From assembly GCF_905147045.1 (NCBI RefSeq), contig NC_065893.1, positions 4,216,001 through 4,280,000 on the forward strand: a stretch of DNA of 64,000 bases, in the 5' to 3' direction. Position numbers and translations under genes: made by a program. Below the pieces are notes generated by a model, which worked only from the letters and a program-made list of their open reading frames with translations, had not been told where the DNA came from and ran no database searches. This stretch comes from Nymphalis io. Lineage: Eukaryota > Arthropoda > Insecta > Lepidoptera > Nymphalidae. Below are positions 55,101 through 59,115 of this stretch, in pieces; positions within the stretch are counted from its first letter, which is position 1, and each line of letters opens with the position of its first letter.

Positions 55101-57110
55101 ACAAACCCCTTCCATCGTAAAATCGAGGAATTATGAAATCTGCAGAATTTATAAAAAACAACATAATCTAACAAATTCAAACGTTCCATTATTACTATCC
55201 CTTGGGAAATAAACGAAATGAAGTCTTAAGAACTAACAAAAATGTCCGATTCGAATACAAAAGGGACTAAACTATGTGACGTGAAACGAAGCGTAAAATT
55301 TGATGATGAGGGTCCGGTCCAGAGGTGGTTTAATTATTCACGGATGCTTTCAACTCGCCTTCTGTATTTAATTAGGTATTTGCCCCACCGACTTCATATG
55401 TCGACGATTCTTTTATGTTAATTTATAGACTAGTATCGTGTGTGGTTAATATTCGTTTTCGTTAATATTTGTTTTAACAAAAAATATTTTTTATTTCGCG
55501 TCCGTGACTATCATGAACACCGATAAATTTGTAAGCTTTGTATATTTTCACAATTGTCATGTCTTATATTTGACCAGCAAATCTCAGCAGACGTTGTCCT
55601 AATTGGCACATATATTTATGATATTTGAAGTTTAATAATCACCATTCATTTCATATATATAGATTTAGTTTATTATTAACAATGTTCGTCTTCAAGCTCT
55701 AGAATTTTTATAGAGTTACTAAAACTACAAGTTTGCAATCTCTTGTATAACTTAAAATATTCACGAACAAATAAGTAGCTAAGCTACAAATAGTACTAAC
55801 AGATATAATCAAAAACATTGAGCTACTTAGTAATAGGAATAACTCCTACGACATAATTAGTATTCTAAGCACATATATAATTTTCAATATCATACACAAT
55901 ATACGATATTGGATTCAACAGCAATAAATGTAAGTTTTACGAGCATTTCATTCAATAGATGCTTAAAACTTTGCTTAAAATATAGTATAAAGAAATACAG
56001 CAGATGAATTGATGCACTTATCGGAACTTGCATAATTGTCACTGTTTCCCGTTACTGGTGGTAGGGCTTTGTGCAAGCTCGTCTGGGTAGGTACCACCCA
56101 CTCATCAGATATTCTACCGCAAAACAGCAATATTTGATATTGTTGTGTTCCGGTTTGAAGGGTGAGTGAGCCAGTGTAATTACAGGCACAAGGGACATAA
56201 AATCTTAGTTCCCAAGGTTGGTGGCGCATTGGCTACAAGCGATAGTTGACATTTCTTACAATGACAATGTCTAAGGGCGTTTGGTGACCACTTACCATCA
56301 GGAGGCCCATATGCTCGTCCACCTTCCTATTCTATAAAAAAAAAAACGATATTCAAGGTATTGGAGAAATCACATATTTATATATATAACCGTAACAGCC
56401 TGTGAATGTCCCACTGCTGGGCTAAAGGCCTCCTCTCCTCTTTTTGAGGAGAAGGTTTGGAGCTTATTCCACCACGCTGCTCCAATGCGGGTTGGTAGAA
56501 TTCACATGTGGCAGAACTTCAGTGAAATTAGACACATGCAGGTTTCCTCACGATGTTTTCCTTCACCGTAAAGCACGAGATGAATTATAATCACAAATTA
56601 AGCACATGAAAATTCAGTGGTGCTTGCCCGGGTTTGAACCCACGATCATCGGTTAAGATTCACGCGTTCTTACCACAGGGCCATCTCGGCTTTTTATTTA
56701 TATATATATATATTCTTATTTCCGCATCTGGAATGTTCCTCAACTCTTCACAAAGGTATCTTAAAGGTTTTATTCAAATCCATTTCGCAATTTTTGCTTG
56801 AGCTGTTTCCTCGGTAAATATTAATGTATATTAAAATAATGACATATTGTACAGGCAGTGCCCGATCATCCCGTCCCGTTGGCGGAATCTGTAGCTGTCG
56901 AAGTGTCCGTTAATTACAGCACTCCCGCTGGACGCACGAGACCGATGGAATACAGGTACAATAAAACATATTTATTTCAAATATATATTATAAACTTTGT
57001 GGAATTTATAATAGCGTATAATACCTAATCTTATGTTTTTTTTACTTATATTCAGTCAGTACATCAACATGGTACACTTACCAACCAGGTCAAAGCTTAC
57101 CTGGTTATAG
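15491..57110 (+). CDS. ADAMTS: ADAMTS secreted zinc metalloprotease (ADAMTS2/3/14-like), 14 exons, 3' end not found
   Basis: Exons: 15491-16040, 16116-16222, 16313-16481, 17918-18083, 31561-31701, 32985-33104, 42160-42292, 48144-48310, 48806-48951, 51277-51395, 51793-51901, 53117-53484, 56855-56955 and probably 57060-57110. All junctions are GT-AG with matching phases, giving about 815 residues. Domains: signal peptide 1-20, prodomain about 21-183 with C72 and C92, catalytic domain about 184-375 with zinc motif HELGHLLGLTHD (H326, H330, H336; E327 catalytic) and Met-turn M352, disintegrin-like about 378-485, thrombospondin type 1 from W490, cysteine-rich about 545-640, spacer about 643-798. 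The run HDGDGEC..DE.R.GSVMAP matches the ADAMTS2/3/14 pattern better than other human branches (from memory), so an extracellular-matrix substrate such as a collagen propeptide is an inference. Further thrombospondin repeats are expected but were not found. Confidence 0.9.
16116..16222 (+). CDS. ADAMTS exon 2: start of reprolysin domain
   Basis: It encodes GVKGLWLELAIVADHTML and then KFHGRERVKHYILAIMNI, the typical first strand and helix of the M12B catalytic domain (ELAIVADH). The acceptor is TTGTTGCAG and the donor ATC|GTAAGT. It completes the split glycine codon from exon 1. Confidence 0.92.
16313..16481 (+). CDS. ADAMTS exon 3: reprolysin domain
   Basis: It encodes VSAIFNDQSLNSNMTLVINK, LFLYEEKDPVIKYGNVK and RSLEAVNKWNYRHLMKLPP, residues 220-275 plus one base. 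The acceptor TACTTTAAAG has a modest pyrimidine tract. The donor is CCGG|GTATGG. One N-glycosylation motif (NMT) is present. Confidence 0.9.
16482..17917. other. ADAMTS intron 3
   Basis: AT-rich intron of 1.4 kb. No repeat or gene was recognised in it. Confidence 0.6.
17918..18083 (+). CDS. ADAMTS exon 4: catalytic domain with HELGH
   Basis: It encodes DSTGWDATVWLTRAQLGG, PSGFAPVGGVCTKTRSAAID and RDEGLTSAFVIAHELGH, residues 276-330 plus two bases. HELGH supplies two zinc ligands and the catalytic glutamate. The donor CT|GTGAGT cuts the long zinc motif in the leucine codon directly after H330. Confidence 0.95.
19607..19915 (+). mobile_element. tRNA-derived SINE, family D
   Basis: The head runs GGCCTCGTTGGACTTGTGG (box A region) to GAGTTCAAATCCCGGGTC (box B). 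The 3' half holds AATGTCCCACTGCTGGAC and a stretch resembling the end of family A in reverse, so the copy may be a composite or carry an inverted family A piece. It lies in ADAMTS intron 4. Confidence 0.75.
20068..20103. repeat. perfect inverted repeat, 16-bp arms
   Basis: ATTTAAATGTGAATTC (20068-20083) and its reverse complement (20088-20103) flank the loop AGTA. It includes two EcoRI-type GAATTC sites as part of the symmetry. Confidence 0.9.
20373..20630 (+). mobile_element. tRNA-derived SINE, family C
   Basis: The head GAGCCAGTTGGCGTGGTTGG, box B GTGGGTCCGATTCCCACCC and body text GAGTCTGGGTGTAATTATC are present, and the copy ends in ATT repeats (about 20605-20630). It is close to full length and in the same orientation as the ADAMTS gene. 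Confidence 0.9.
20719..20950 (+). mobile_element. SINE-like element, family B, older copy (left part)
   Basis: Family B in sense orientation reads from CTGGTGGTAGGGC to a poly(A) tail. This diverged copy shows GTTACAGGCACATTGGACAT, TTAGTTCCCTGGGTTGGTGG and CATACCAGCAGG. It is interrupted at 20950 by a younger family B copy in the opposite orientation and continues at about 21248. Confidence 0.8.
20951..21245 (-). mobile_element. SINE-like element, family B (younger, nested)
   Basis: On the plus strand it starts with a T-run (the poly(A) tail of the minus-strand element), then ATAGAATAGGAAGGCGGACG, GGTAAGTGGTCACC, AACCTTGGGAACTAAGA and GCTTGCACAAAGCTCTACCA. It is close to other young copies at 28145, 56055 and 59116. 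It has split the older copy at 20719-20950/21248-21295. Confidence 0.88.
21248..21295 (+). mobile_element. SINE-like element, family B, older copy (right part)
   Basis: GTGACCCATTTGCTATTCG followed by CTACCTATTATAAATTAAAG matches the expected 3' end of family B (as in the copy ending near 35985). It joins the piece ending at 20950 once the nested copy is removed. Confidence 0.75.
21636..21908 (+). mobile_element. SINE, family A (diverged)
   Basis: The copy has head text CAGGCCCAGTAGTTAGAGCA, box B GCGGGTTCAAATCC and the body block TTCATGTGCTTAAATTGTGT. The tail region GGCGGCCTCAGCCCAGCAG is recognisable but mutated, so this is an old copy. Confidence 0.8.
22367..22378. repeat. target-site duplication, left (TACCTAACAATA)
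   Basis: The exact 12-mer occurs again at 22684-22695, on the other side of the family A SINE, marking the insertion boundaries. Confidence 0.9.
22379..22683 (-). mobile_element. tRNA-derived SINE, family A (full length, with target duplication)
   Basis: On the minus strand the head is GCCGAGATGGCCTAGTGGTA, box B is GTGGGTTCAAACCCGGGC, the body holds TCAAGCACGAGATGAATTAT in reverse, and the 3' tail is GAGGCCTTTAGCCCAGCAGT followed by ACAGGCTGTTACGG. Perfect 12-bp duplications flank it. The family resembles the butterfly Metulj SINEs (from memory). Confidence 0.92.
22684..22695. repeat. target-site duplication, right (TACCTAACAATA)
   Basis: Exact partner of 22367-22378. Confidence 0.9.
23418..23661 (+). 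mobile_element. Jockey/CR1-type LINE, 3' end only
   Basis: The piece translates as LCRTSKKWNSLPAHVFPSSY and NPGSFKRGVKRHLAGRQGEGG, the same C-terminus as the longer copy at 46362-47656. It is followed by the 3' end TTACCATCAGGTGGAGTAG and GGCGAATATAAAAAAAAAA. It is strongly 5'-truncated, about 245 bases, and lies in ADAMTS intron 4 in sense orientation. Confidence 0.88.
24676..24705. repeat. perfect inverted repeat, 12-bp arms
   Basis: CAAAGCATGTAC (24676-24687) and its reverse complement GTACATGCTTTG (24694-24705) flank the loop TGTCAG. Confidence 0.9.
25299..25610 (+). mobile_element. tRNA-derived SINE, family A (full length)
   Basis: The head GCCGAGATGGCCTAGTGGTA, box B GTGGGTTCAAACCCGGGC, body ACGGTGAAGGAAAACATCGT and GTGTATTCCACCAACCCG, and tail GAGGCCTTTACTCCAGCAGT followed by CACGGTTACGGTTACGG are all present. 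The GTTACG repeat is the terminal repeat of the family. This is the best copy to use as a reference for family A in the window. Confidence 0.92.
26788..26850 (+). repeat. dispersed repeat relic (pair with 57888-57950)
   Basis: See the partner at 57888. The shared block is about 40 bases, with the same orientation. The family is not identified. Confidence 0.7.
27352..27627 (+). mobile_element. tRNA-derived SINE, family C
   Basis: The head GAACCGGTTGGCGTGGTTGG, CTTTCACGCTGAAGG, box B GTGGGTTCGATTCCCACCC and an ATT-repeat tail (about 27605-27627) are present. It is full length and little diverged from the copy at 20373. Confidence 0.9.
28145..28442 (+). mobile_element. SINE-like element, family B (full length)
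   Basis: It runs from CTGGTGGTAGAGCTTTGTGC through GGTAGGTACCACCCACTCAT, AGCCAGTGTAATCACAGGCA and GTGACCACTTACCATCAGG to CCTATTCTATAAAAAAAAAA. No coding capacity is seen. The tRNA-like boxes are not obvious in this family, so its origin is less clear than for A, C and D. Confidence 0.88.
28474..28522. repeat. perfect inverted repeat, 22-bp arms, 5-nt loop
   Basis: The arm 28474-28495 (ATAATAATATTTATTATAAT plus TA) is exactly complementary to 28501-28522. It is pure A/T, directly after the family B copy. Confidence 0.85.
29616..29815 (+). mobile_element. SINE-like element, family B (old, partial)
   Basis: CACTACCACCAATTCATCAG, TTGTATTCCGGTTTGAAGGG, CCAATGTCTATGGGCGG and GACCACTTACCATGTGAACC match family B with internal deletions. 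Confidence 0.7.
30609..30616 (+). promoter_or_regulatory. TATA-like box in a GC-rich island of intron 4
   Basis: TATAAAAA (in CTTGTATAAAAAGGCATTG) follows a less AT-rich block (30500-30600) with several CpG steps. It could be an internal promoter of the ADAMTS gene or of an intronic transcript. No first exon was recognised downstream. Confidence 0.2.
31561..31701 (+). CDS. ADAMTS exon 5: end of catalytic domain
   Basis: It completes the zinc motif (LLGLTHDGDGECDADEIRGS) with the third ligand H336, then VMAPTVLATLHNYAWSSCSK with the Met-turn at M352, and QQFHEKS. The acceptor is TTTTTTCTTCTTAG and the donor AA|GTAAGT. The spacing of DE.R.GS.MAP.V and W..CS.Q is as in ADAMTS2-like enzymes. Confidence 0.95.
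32592..32650 (-). mobile_element. family B SINE fragment
   Basis: GGCAAATGGCCCACCTCATGG followed by TAAGTGGTCAC is the 3' end of a family B element on the minus strand. Only about 60 bases remain, in ADAMTS intron 5. Confidence 0.6.
32985..33104 (+). CDS. ADAMTS exon 6: disintegrin-like region, first part
   Basis: It encodes KKWWCLHERSQDEGVELGG and AKELSNYVFTMDEQCRTEFG, with the DEQC motif that opens the ADAMTS disintegrin-like region. The acceptor is CTATGTACAG and the donor GAAGG|GTGAGA, leaving two bases of a glycine codon. Confidence 0.92.
34161..34535 (+). mobile_element. tRNA-derived SINE, family D
   Basis: The head GACTGCCTTGTTGGTCCAGT, box B GAGTTCAATTCCGAGGTC and body text GGGTTTTTCTG, GAAGTTGGAAGTATGTACA and TTTGCGCACTCACTTGTGCA are present. 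Related pieces lie at 19607, 54920 and 57513. Confidence 0.8.
35456..35545 (+). mobile_element. family B SINE, left part (interrupted by family A)
   Basis: CCCAGTGTAACTACAGGCAC, GGACATAACATTTTAG and AGGTGCACCACTAGTTGCA match family B. The copy is interrupted by the insertion at 35558-35855 and continues at 35868. Confidence 0.8.
35546..35557. repeat. target-site duplication, left (TTGACGATGTAA)
   Basis: The exact 12-mer recurs at 35856-35867 across the nested family A SINE. Confidence 0.9.
35558..35855 (-). mobile_element. tRNA-derived SINE, family A, nested in family B
   Basis: The minus strand reads tRNA-like head (slightly mutated), box B TGGGTTCAAACCCGGGC, body and the tail GAGGCCTTATGCCAGCAGTG with terminal GTTAC repeats (GTAACAGTAACAGCCTG on the plus strand). 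Exact 12-bp duplications of family B sequence flank it. Confidence 0.9.
35856..35867. repeat. target-site duplication, right (TTGACGATGTAA)
   Basis: Exact partner of 35546-35557. Confidence 0.9.
35868..35985 (+). mobile_element. family B SINE, right part
   Basis: GAGTTCCAATGTCTACGGGC, AGCCACTTACCGGCAGGCG and the end AACTATTATAAATTAAAAAT complete the older family B copy. Confidence 0.78.
36451..36459. repeat. target-site duplication of the RTE, left (TGACTCATT)
   Basis: The 9-mer recurs at 39631-39639, exactly at the other end of the RTE element. Confidence 0.85.
36460..39630 (-). mobile_element. RTE-clade LINE, copy 2 (nearly full length, with target duplication)
   Basis: The 3.17-kb element runs from ATAGTAAATGCCGTGGAGTA (5' end, minus strand, at 39630) to a short GATTTT-type tail (GTTGATTTTGATTTG) at 36460, flanked by TGACTCATT on both sides. 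The 5' leader includes GTACTCCCCCAATGACATCC. It is antisense within ADAMTS intron 6. Coding capacity is almost complete (next entry). It is much better preserved than copy 1, so it is probably the younger. Confidence 0.92.
36470..39533 (-). pseudogene. RTE endonuclease-reverse transcriptase with one frameshift
   Basis: Two overlapping frames encode the protein: 39533-38331 (400 codons) and 38431-36470 (653 codons). The first has the endonuclease: MATYNGRSMRLDHH, GLSEVRRQGED, VVMGDFNTKVG, NEIDFIISNKR and GSDHRLVRGTLN. The second has the reverse transcriptase: NNKAPGDDGI, NYRPISLLSH, AFVDYEKAFDS, GVRQGDVISP and FADDIVI, then YGAETWTLTAG and WAGHVCRRTDGRW. The shift falls near 38340-38375, in a CAGAGA-rich stretch, by comparison with copy 1 (KLSGETLNEM against KLSAETLELM). 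No other lesion was seen. The RTE protein nicks DNA, primes reverse transcription at the target and can move partner SINEs. Confidence 0.9.
39631..39675. repeat. perfect inverted repeat, 20-bp arms, at the RTE 5' junction
   Basis: TGACTCATTAATTATTTAAA (39631-39650) is the exact reverse complement of 39656-39675, with the loop AAGAA. Its first nine bases are the RTE target-site duplication, so the element went in at the edge of a palindrome. Confidence 0.9.
39690..40130. other. GC-richer block of unknown nature in intron 6
   Basis: About 440 bases are clearly less AT-rich than the flanks and contain no convincing long frame, SINE head or poly(A) tail. It may be a piece of an unrecognised transposable element or a regulatory region. 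Confidence 0.3.
40565..40715 (-). mobile_element. family B SINE fragment (5' half)
   Basis: TTGGGAACTAAGACGTGTCC, TTGTGCCTATAATTATACTA and GGGTGGTACCTATTCC match the 5' half of family B on the minus strand. Confidence 0.65.
41152..41290 (+). mobile_element. family A SINE fragment (tRNA-like head)
   Basis: CCACGTTGGCCCAGTGGTTA, GTCTGGGCAAGCACCACTG and TTTAATTTGTGTTTATAATT match family A up to the middle of the body, where it is cut off. Confidence 0.75.
41535..41690 (-). mobile_element. LINE 3' fragment (QKGNAAS-type C-terminus)
   Basis: The minus strand contains CAAAAGGGAAATGCTGCTAG (QKGNAAS) followed by CCATTCCACGCGG, as in the plus-strand piece at 9335-9462. Upstream it has CCTCCACTGGTGACAGGAAGG in reverse. 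It is a relic of a non-LTR element. Confidence 0.6.
42160..42292 (+). CDS. ADAMTS exon 7: disintegrin-like region, second part
   Basis: It encodes GFSVCKSVKVRSACARLWCA, HRSMPHVCRSKRAPPLEGTP and CGNNQ. CARLWC and GTPCG are hallmarks of the ADAMTS disintegrin-like region. The acceptor CCGCCAG at 42157-42159 keeps the phase; a second AG six bases further in (TTTCTCAG) does not. The donor is CAA|GTAAGT. Confidence 0.92.
45069..45123. repeat. 27-bp direct repeat (period 28)
   Basis: The unit starting GCACCACCAAGAAATCTGTA occupies 45069-45095 and 45097-45123 with one base between. It lies in a less AT-rich patch of intron 7. Confidence 0.95.
46362..47656 (-). mobile_element. Jockey/CR1-type LINE (5'-truncated)
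   Basis: The 1.3-kb element ends in a poly(A) tail (T-run at 46362-46371 on the plus strand) and starts inside the reverse transcriptase domain. The 3' end reads TTACCATCAGGTGGAGTAG and CCGGCGAATATAAAAAAA. It lies in ADAMTS intron 7 in antisense. No clear target duplication was found. A 245-base copy of the same 3' end lies at 23418. The clade assignment (Jockey, CR1 or the related Kiri group) is from general motif memory. Confidence 0.88.
46473..47656 (-). CDS. LINE reverse transcriptase, C-terminal part (5'-truncated, open frame)
   Basis: The open frame reads DLLAYVTHLWGEAIDKHGES and then VVSLDISKAFDRVWHRSL (RT block with catalytic D), AGVPQGSVLSPTHFLLHIND and the catalytic box CYADDSTV. 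The thumb and C-terminal region follows with NAKKTQVCAL, LGIDV, LLYKTQVRSCVEYCSHLWDG and LQRRAVRIIGD, ending in AHVFPSSYNPGSFKRG and HLAGRQGEGG. About 395 codons are intact, without a stop or shift, so the insertion is fairly recent. The endonuclease and the first RT blocks are missing, so it cannot move by itself. The first ATG (47591) is not a natural start. Confidence 0.85.
48144..48310 (+). CDS. ADAMTS exon 8: thrombospondin type 1 repeat
   Basis: It encodes WCVDRVCEPMPGHSIESKK, a charged linker and WGEWAAWSKCNADCGYGL with RTRIRRCRYKG. The tryptophans W490, W493 and W496 and the cysteines C499, C503 and C514 are those of a group-type TSP1 repeat that binds matrix sugars. The acceptor is ATTGTTGTAG and the donor AAAGG|GTAAAT. 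Confidence 0.95.
48311..48805. other. ADAMTS intron 8
   Basis: AT-rich, 495 bases, ending in a strong T-rich acceptor tract. Nothing else was recognised. Confidence 0.6.
48806..48951 (+). CDS. ADAMTS exon 9: end of TSP1 and start of cysteine-rich region
   Basis: It encodes GSTSETACEGAGSQVATCWA, GAACGSTRDMRADVCFRQAS and YLIPHFHHE. Six cysteines continue the TSP1 and cysteine-rich pattern. The acceptor is TTTTCTTGTAG and the donor GAAG|GTAATA. Confidence 0.92.
49503..49790 (+). mobile_element. SINE-like element, family B (diverged)
   Basis: CTCAGACAGGCTTGCCTTGTG, GGGTGAGTGAGTCAGTGTAA, TCTTAGTTCCCAAGATTGG and GACCACTTGCCATCAGGTGG are recognisable. It ends CTATTCTAAATAAAGAAAAAA and belongs to the older group of copies. 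Confidence 0.82.
50228..50279. repeat. perfect inverted repeat, 23-bp arms, 6-nt loop
   Basis: The arm 50228-50250 (TTCCAAGACATATATAATTG plus AAA) is exactly complementary to 50257-50279, with the loop ATATTA. It is the longest clean hairpin in the window and lies in ADAMTS intron 9. Confidence 0.92.
51277..51395 (+). CDS. ADAMTS exon 10: cysteine-rich region
   Basis: It encodes ESKNCEIWCVDYAGGEPVSF, GPLPDGTPCSYDRPYDICYQ. DGTPC is a conserved motif of the ADAMTS cysteine-rich domain. The acceptor is GTTATTACCAG and the donor CAG|GTAAGT. Confidence 0.93.
51793..51901 (+). CDS. ADAMTS exon 11: cysteine-rich region to spacer
   Basis: It encodes GTCVKGQCNGTDPACETCPD and GYCNNNTHVYSRQLGK. CVKGQC follows DGTPC as expected for the family, and C-E-T-C stands where vertebrate members have CGVC. 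Two N-glycosylation motifs (NGT, NNT) are present. The acceptor is AATCTTTTAG and the donor AAAG|GTAACT. Confidence 0.92.
51902..53116. other. ADAMTS intron 11
   Basis: 1.2 kb, AT-rich, with a long AT dinucleotide run (52101-52158) preceded by a partial duplication of AATACAGCTAATATATATA. No other feature was recognised. Confidence 0.65.
52101..52158. repeat. (AT)n microsatellite
   Basis: About 29 uninterrupted AT units lie in ADAMTS intron 11. Such runs vary in length between individuals and are error-prone in assembly. Confidence 0.95.
53117..53484 (+). CDS. ADAMTS exon 12: spacer domain
   Basis: It is the largest internal exon, 368 bases, residues 643-765: GWTRLTVIPHEANQLSVHIG, VALNVAIRERR, NLQIIEVDSNVIDIKEG, FGWEGEVVAAGSLLRWRQTE and SKLQTDLMIM. 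The start (tryptophan, then a V-I-P strand) is as in ADAMTS spacer 1 domains, which are beta-rich and bind substrate or matrix. The acceptor is CTTTTAAACAG. The donor ATG|GTTGGT is weaker than the others, but the phase fits exon 13. Confidence 0.9.
54145..54382 (-). mobile_element. tRNA-derived SINE, family C
   Basis: The minus strand has the head GGGCCGGTTGGCGTGGTTGG, CTTTTCACGCCGAAGG, box B GTGGATTCGATTCCCACCC and the body up to TCCCAGGG. The ATT tail has been replaced by TATATA repeats. Confidence 0.88.
54920..55075 (-). mobile_element. family D SINE fragment
   Basis: AAGTGTGTGCGCAAAAACAC and ATGTGCACTCTCTAATTCC match in reverse the middle of the family D copy at 34161-34535. The tRNA-like head is missing. 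Confidence 0.5.
56055..56345 (+). mobile_element. SINE-like element, family B (young copy)
   Basis: It runs from CTGGTGGTAGGGCTTTGTGC to CCTATTCTATAAAAAAAAAA with all internal blocks (GGTACCACCCACTCATCAGA, GGGTGAGTGAGCCAGTGTAA, AATCTTAGTTCCCAAGGTTG). It is almost identical to 59116-59436 in reverse. A few bases of GGCTATGTAAGCGATGG are missing. Confidence 0.9.
56375..56388. repeat. target-site duplication, left (TATTTATATATATA)
   Basis: The 14-mer recurs at 56695-56708 across the family A SINE. It is low-complexity, so the exact length is less certain. Confidence 0.7.
56389..56694 (-). mobile_element. tRNA-derived SINE, family A (full length)
   Basis: The minus strand reads GCCGAGATGGCCCTGTGGTA, box B GTGGGTTCAAACCCGGGC, the body and the tail GAGGCCTTTAGCCCAGCAGT. 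It is nearly identical to the copy at 22379-22683 and flanked by 14-bp A/T duplications, so it is probably young. It lies 43 bases after a young family B copy. Confidence 0.92.
56695..56708. repeat. target-site duplication, right (TATTTATATATATA)
   Basis: Partner of 56375-56388. Confidence 0.7.
56855..56955 (+). CDS. ADAMTS exon 13: end of spacer
   Basis: It encodes AVPDHPVPLAESVAVEVSVN and YSTPAGRTRPMEY plus two bases, residues 766-798. The alternating valines suggest a beta-strand, as in the last strand of the spacer. The acceptor is ATATTGTACAG and the donor ACAG|GTACAA. Confidence 0.9.
57060..57110 (+). CDS. probable ADAMTS exon 14
   Basis: It encodes STSTWYTYQPGQSLPGY plus two bases, in the phase left by exon 13, and ends at the strong donor TATAG|GTAAGA. 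The acceptor region TTCAGTCAG offers two sites four bases apart. Starting at 57056 instead shifts the frame and reaches TAG exactly at the exon end (57108-57110). No known domain was recognised. The following exons were not found. Confidence 0.6.
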   Translation, partial: YINMVHLPTRSKLTWL

Positions 57111-57228
57111 GTAAGAACAATAAATAAAAACAAAGATTCTTAAAAAAGTTCGTAAAAAATATTGTTATAGTATTAAATAGCAACGAAGTATACAGCATAT
57201 GCACATACAACACAACACAAATGTAGAG

Positions 57229-57379
57229 AGTGGCGGCGGAGAGAGGGCACGACGACATAAGAGGTCATCACGTCGTTTGCCGTCACGGCATGCGAGTCGG
57301 TCTTGTCCCCAAGACACTTTACAAGTCCGAGTGTCTGTGCGTGTTATTCGTATGCGATTACCGTCTCATTGAATTATAA
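57229..57379 (+). other. possible C-terminal exon or unrelated GC-rich repeat
   Basis: With an acceptor at GTAGAG (57223-57228) this stretch continues the phase of exon 14 as RVAAERGHDDIRGHHVVCRH, GMRVGLVPKTLYKSECLCV and LFVCDYRLIEL before TAA. The upstream pyrimidine tract is poor and the translation resembles no ADAMTS C-terminus. The GC-rich composition could equally be a repeat fragment. Confidence 0.15.
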
Positions 57380-57512
57380 GATTAAACGAATATAGAATTC
57401 ACCTATGTTTGTTCACATATTATAGGTTAAATTAATTCCAAAGTTTAGTAAGCAATAACTATGAACATGGTATCAAATATTATTATTGTTATTAGTTTTA
57501 TTTTATCATTTT

Positions 57513-57600
57513 TTATTGGCCCGACCTGGCGTTTGGTCCCAGGACCTCCAGATCTGCGGCCTTACAGCTAGCTACTTGACCAACGAGGCAGTCTTAGCCT
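57513..57600 (-). mobile_element. family D SINE fragment (tRNA-like head)
   Basis: The minus strand reads GACTGCCTCGTTGGTCAAGT, AAGGCCGCAGATCTGGAGG and the region of box B (GGGACCAAACGCCAGGTCGG, mutated). Only the head remains. Confidence 0.7.
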
Positions 57601-57887
57601 GCCGTCTGTTATCTTTGCCTGTGACACTCGACACTTATAATATAAATATGCTTACATGTGAAAATTTATAATTTTATTTAAAAAAATACATATATGTACA
57701 TGCAGATATGGCTCCCTGAAAATAATCATTCGTAATGTTTGCATTGTAACCTTCTCCTGAATCCTGATATTTATTTATTTTAGGCTAAAGTTGTTTTACA
57801 TATAACATATTTTATCTTTTTATTCAAGATCATACAGCTTGAAAGCAGTATTCACAAGTGTAACATATTATTAAATACAAAAGTCAA

Positions 57888-57950
57888 CTAGCTGCCCGCC
57901 CCGACTTCGTACGGGTAAAATAAGGATTTTATCCCGTGCATTTTTAAGGT
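57888..57950 (+). repeat. dispersed repeat relic (pair with 26788-26850)
   Basis: GCTGCCCGCCCCGACTTCGT followed by ACGGGTAAAATAAGGATTTT matches GCTGCCCGTCCCGACTTCGT followed by TTGGGTTAAATAAGAATTTT at 26790-26830. It is the conserved end of an unidentified interspersed family. Confidence 0.7.
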
Positions 57951-58134
57951 AACCATTCGTCAATCGATCTATTCGCCCATACAGTATACATATATGCATG
58001 AAGCGCTGCCCTGCGTATTTTTTCATGCGTTTATTTATTATTGTTTATTTAGGTTATCTGCTTGTCTATGGATTTCATGTATAAGTGGTGGTTCATCGTA
58101 CATTCGTCTCACATTATGAGACAAAACTTTTGAA

Positions 58135-58365
58135 AAAGGTGGCCCATTATTATTTTTTCTTTTTAATATTGGTAAATGGTCATCCCTACTCATAGACATT
58201 GGCACTATAAAAATTAACCATCCCTTACATCGCCAATGTGCTACCAAACTTGGGAACTAAATTGCCCCTTGTGCCTGTAGTTACACTGGTCCCATCGCTC
58301 TTTAAGCCGGAACACAGTAATACTAAATATTGCTGTTTGGCGTTGTACATACGAATGGAACATAA
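58135..58365 (-). mobile_element. SINE-like element, family B (diverged, partial)
   Basis: CATAGACATTGGCACTATAA, CATCGCCAATGTGCTACC, CCCTTGTGCCTGTAGTTACA and GCTTTTTAAGCCGGAACACA-like text match family B in reverse, with an internal deletion. Confidence 0.78.
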
Positions 58366-58598
58366 GAAATGCTTGCGCTGAGTATTTCGCCATCTCATCG
58401 TCGGCCATCACCATAATATTTTTTCTTGCGCGAGAATATTAATTTTGCCGTGACTCCTAAGATTTTAATTTAAATTTAGCTCAATTTTTCAATAAAAAAA
58501 TGTTAAGGATTTAAATTTATAAATTTCATTCAACATTTTAGTAAAATAATAATTTATTCAAAATTAAAAATAAAATAGCGAAATATAAAACGGCCTTG

Positions 58599-58638
58599 GC
58601 ATCATTAGCAACTAACAGTTTTTAGTTGCTAATGATGC
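58599..58638. repeat. perfect inverted repeat, 17-bp arms
   Basis: GCATCATTAGCAACTAA (58599-58615) and its reverse complement (58622-58638) flank the loop CAGTTT. Confidence 0.92.
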
Positions 58639-59115
58639 TATTTGATGACGGAAATACATACAAATTGAAATATAGTTTAATATTTTATATAACTCGAGAT
58701 GATTTATTTTACATAAACTATATAAACAAACACAGTCTGTTCAAAGGTGTCGCTGCTAACAGTATTTATATGGAATTAAGTTTTGCTTATTGCATAAAAT
58801 AATTAAATTCGATTTATAATAATGATATTAATTATATAGGATTTAATATTGAATATTGTCAAAGTAATTTAAACCCTTTAACAATTAATTAAACATCAAA
58901 AATGTCTAAAAGTTTCAAACAATCAAAACAGCTTGTTGGAAATTAAATATTGTTATAAATGCTTGATAAATAATGGTTTTTAGTTACTTTTTGGTATTTT
59001 TTTTTTCATTCTGAAGTTGATTTCGGTTCTTTTTTCTTTTGTTAGTTTTTTTGACGTTGAGCATATGATTCTACTATAATTTCTCTGTAATGCATGTAAA
59101 CACTGGAATCATATG

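Larger units (their letters stand above)
53485..56854. other. ADAMTS intron 12 (3.4 kb)
   Basis: It holds a family C SINE (54145-54382), a family D fragment (54920-55075), and adjacent family B (56055) and family A (56389) copies. No exon was seen. Confidence 0.65.
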
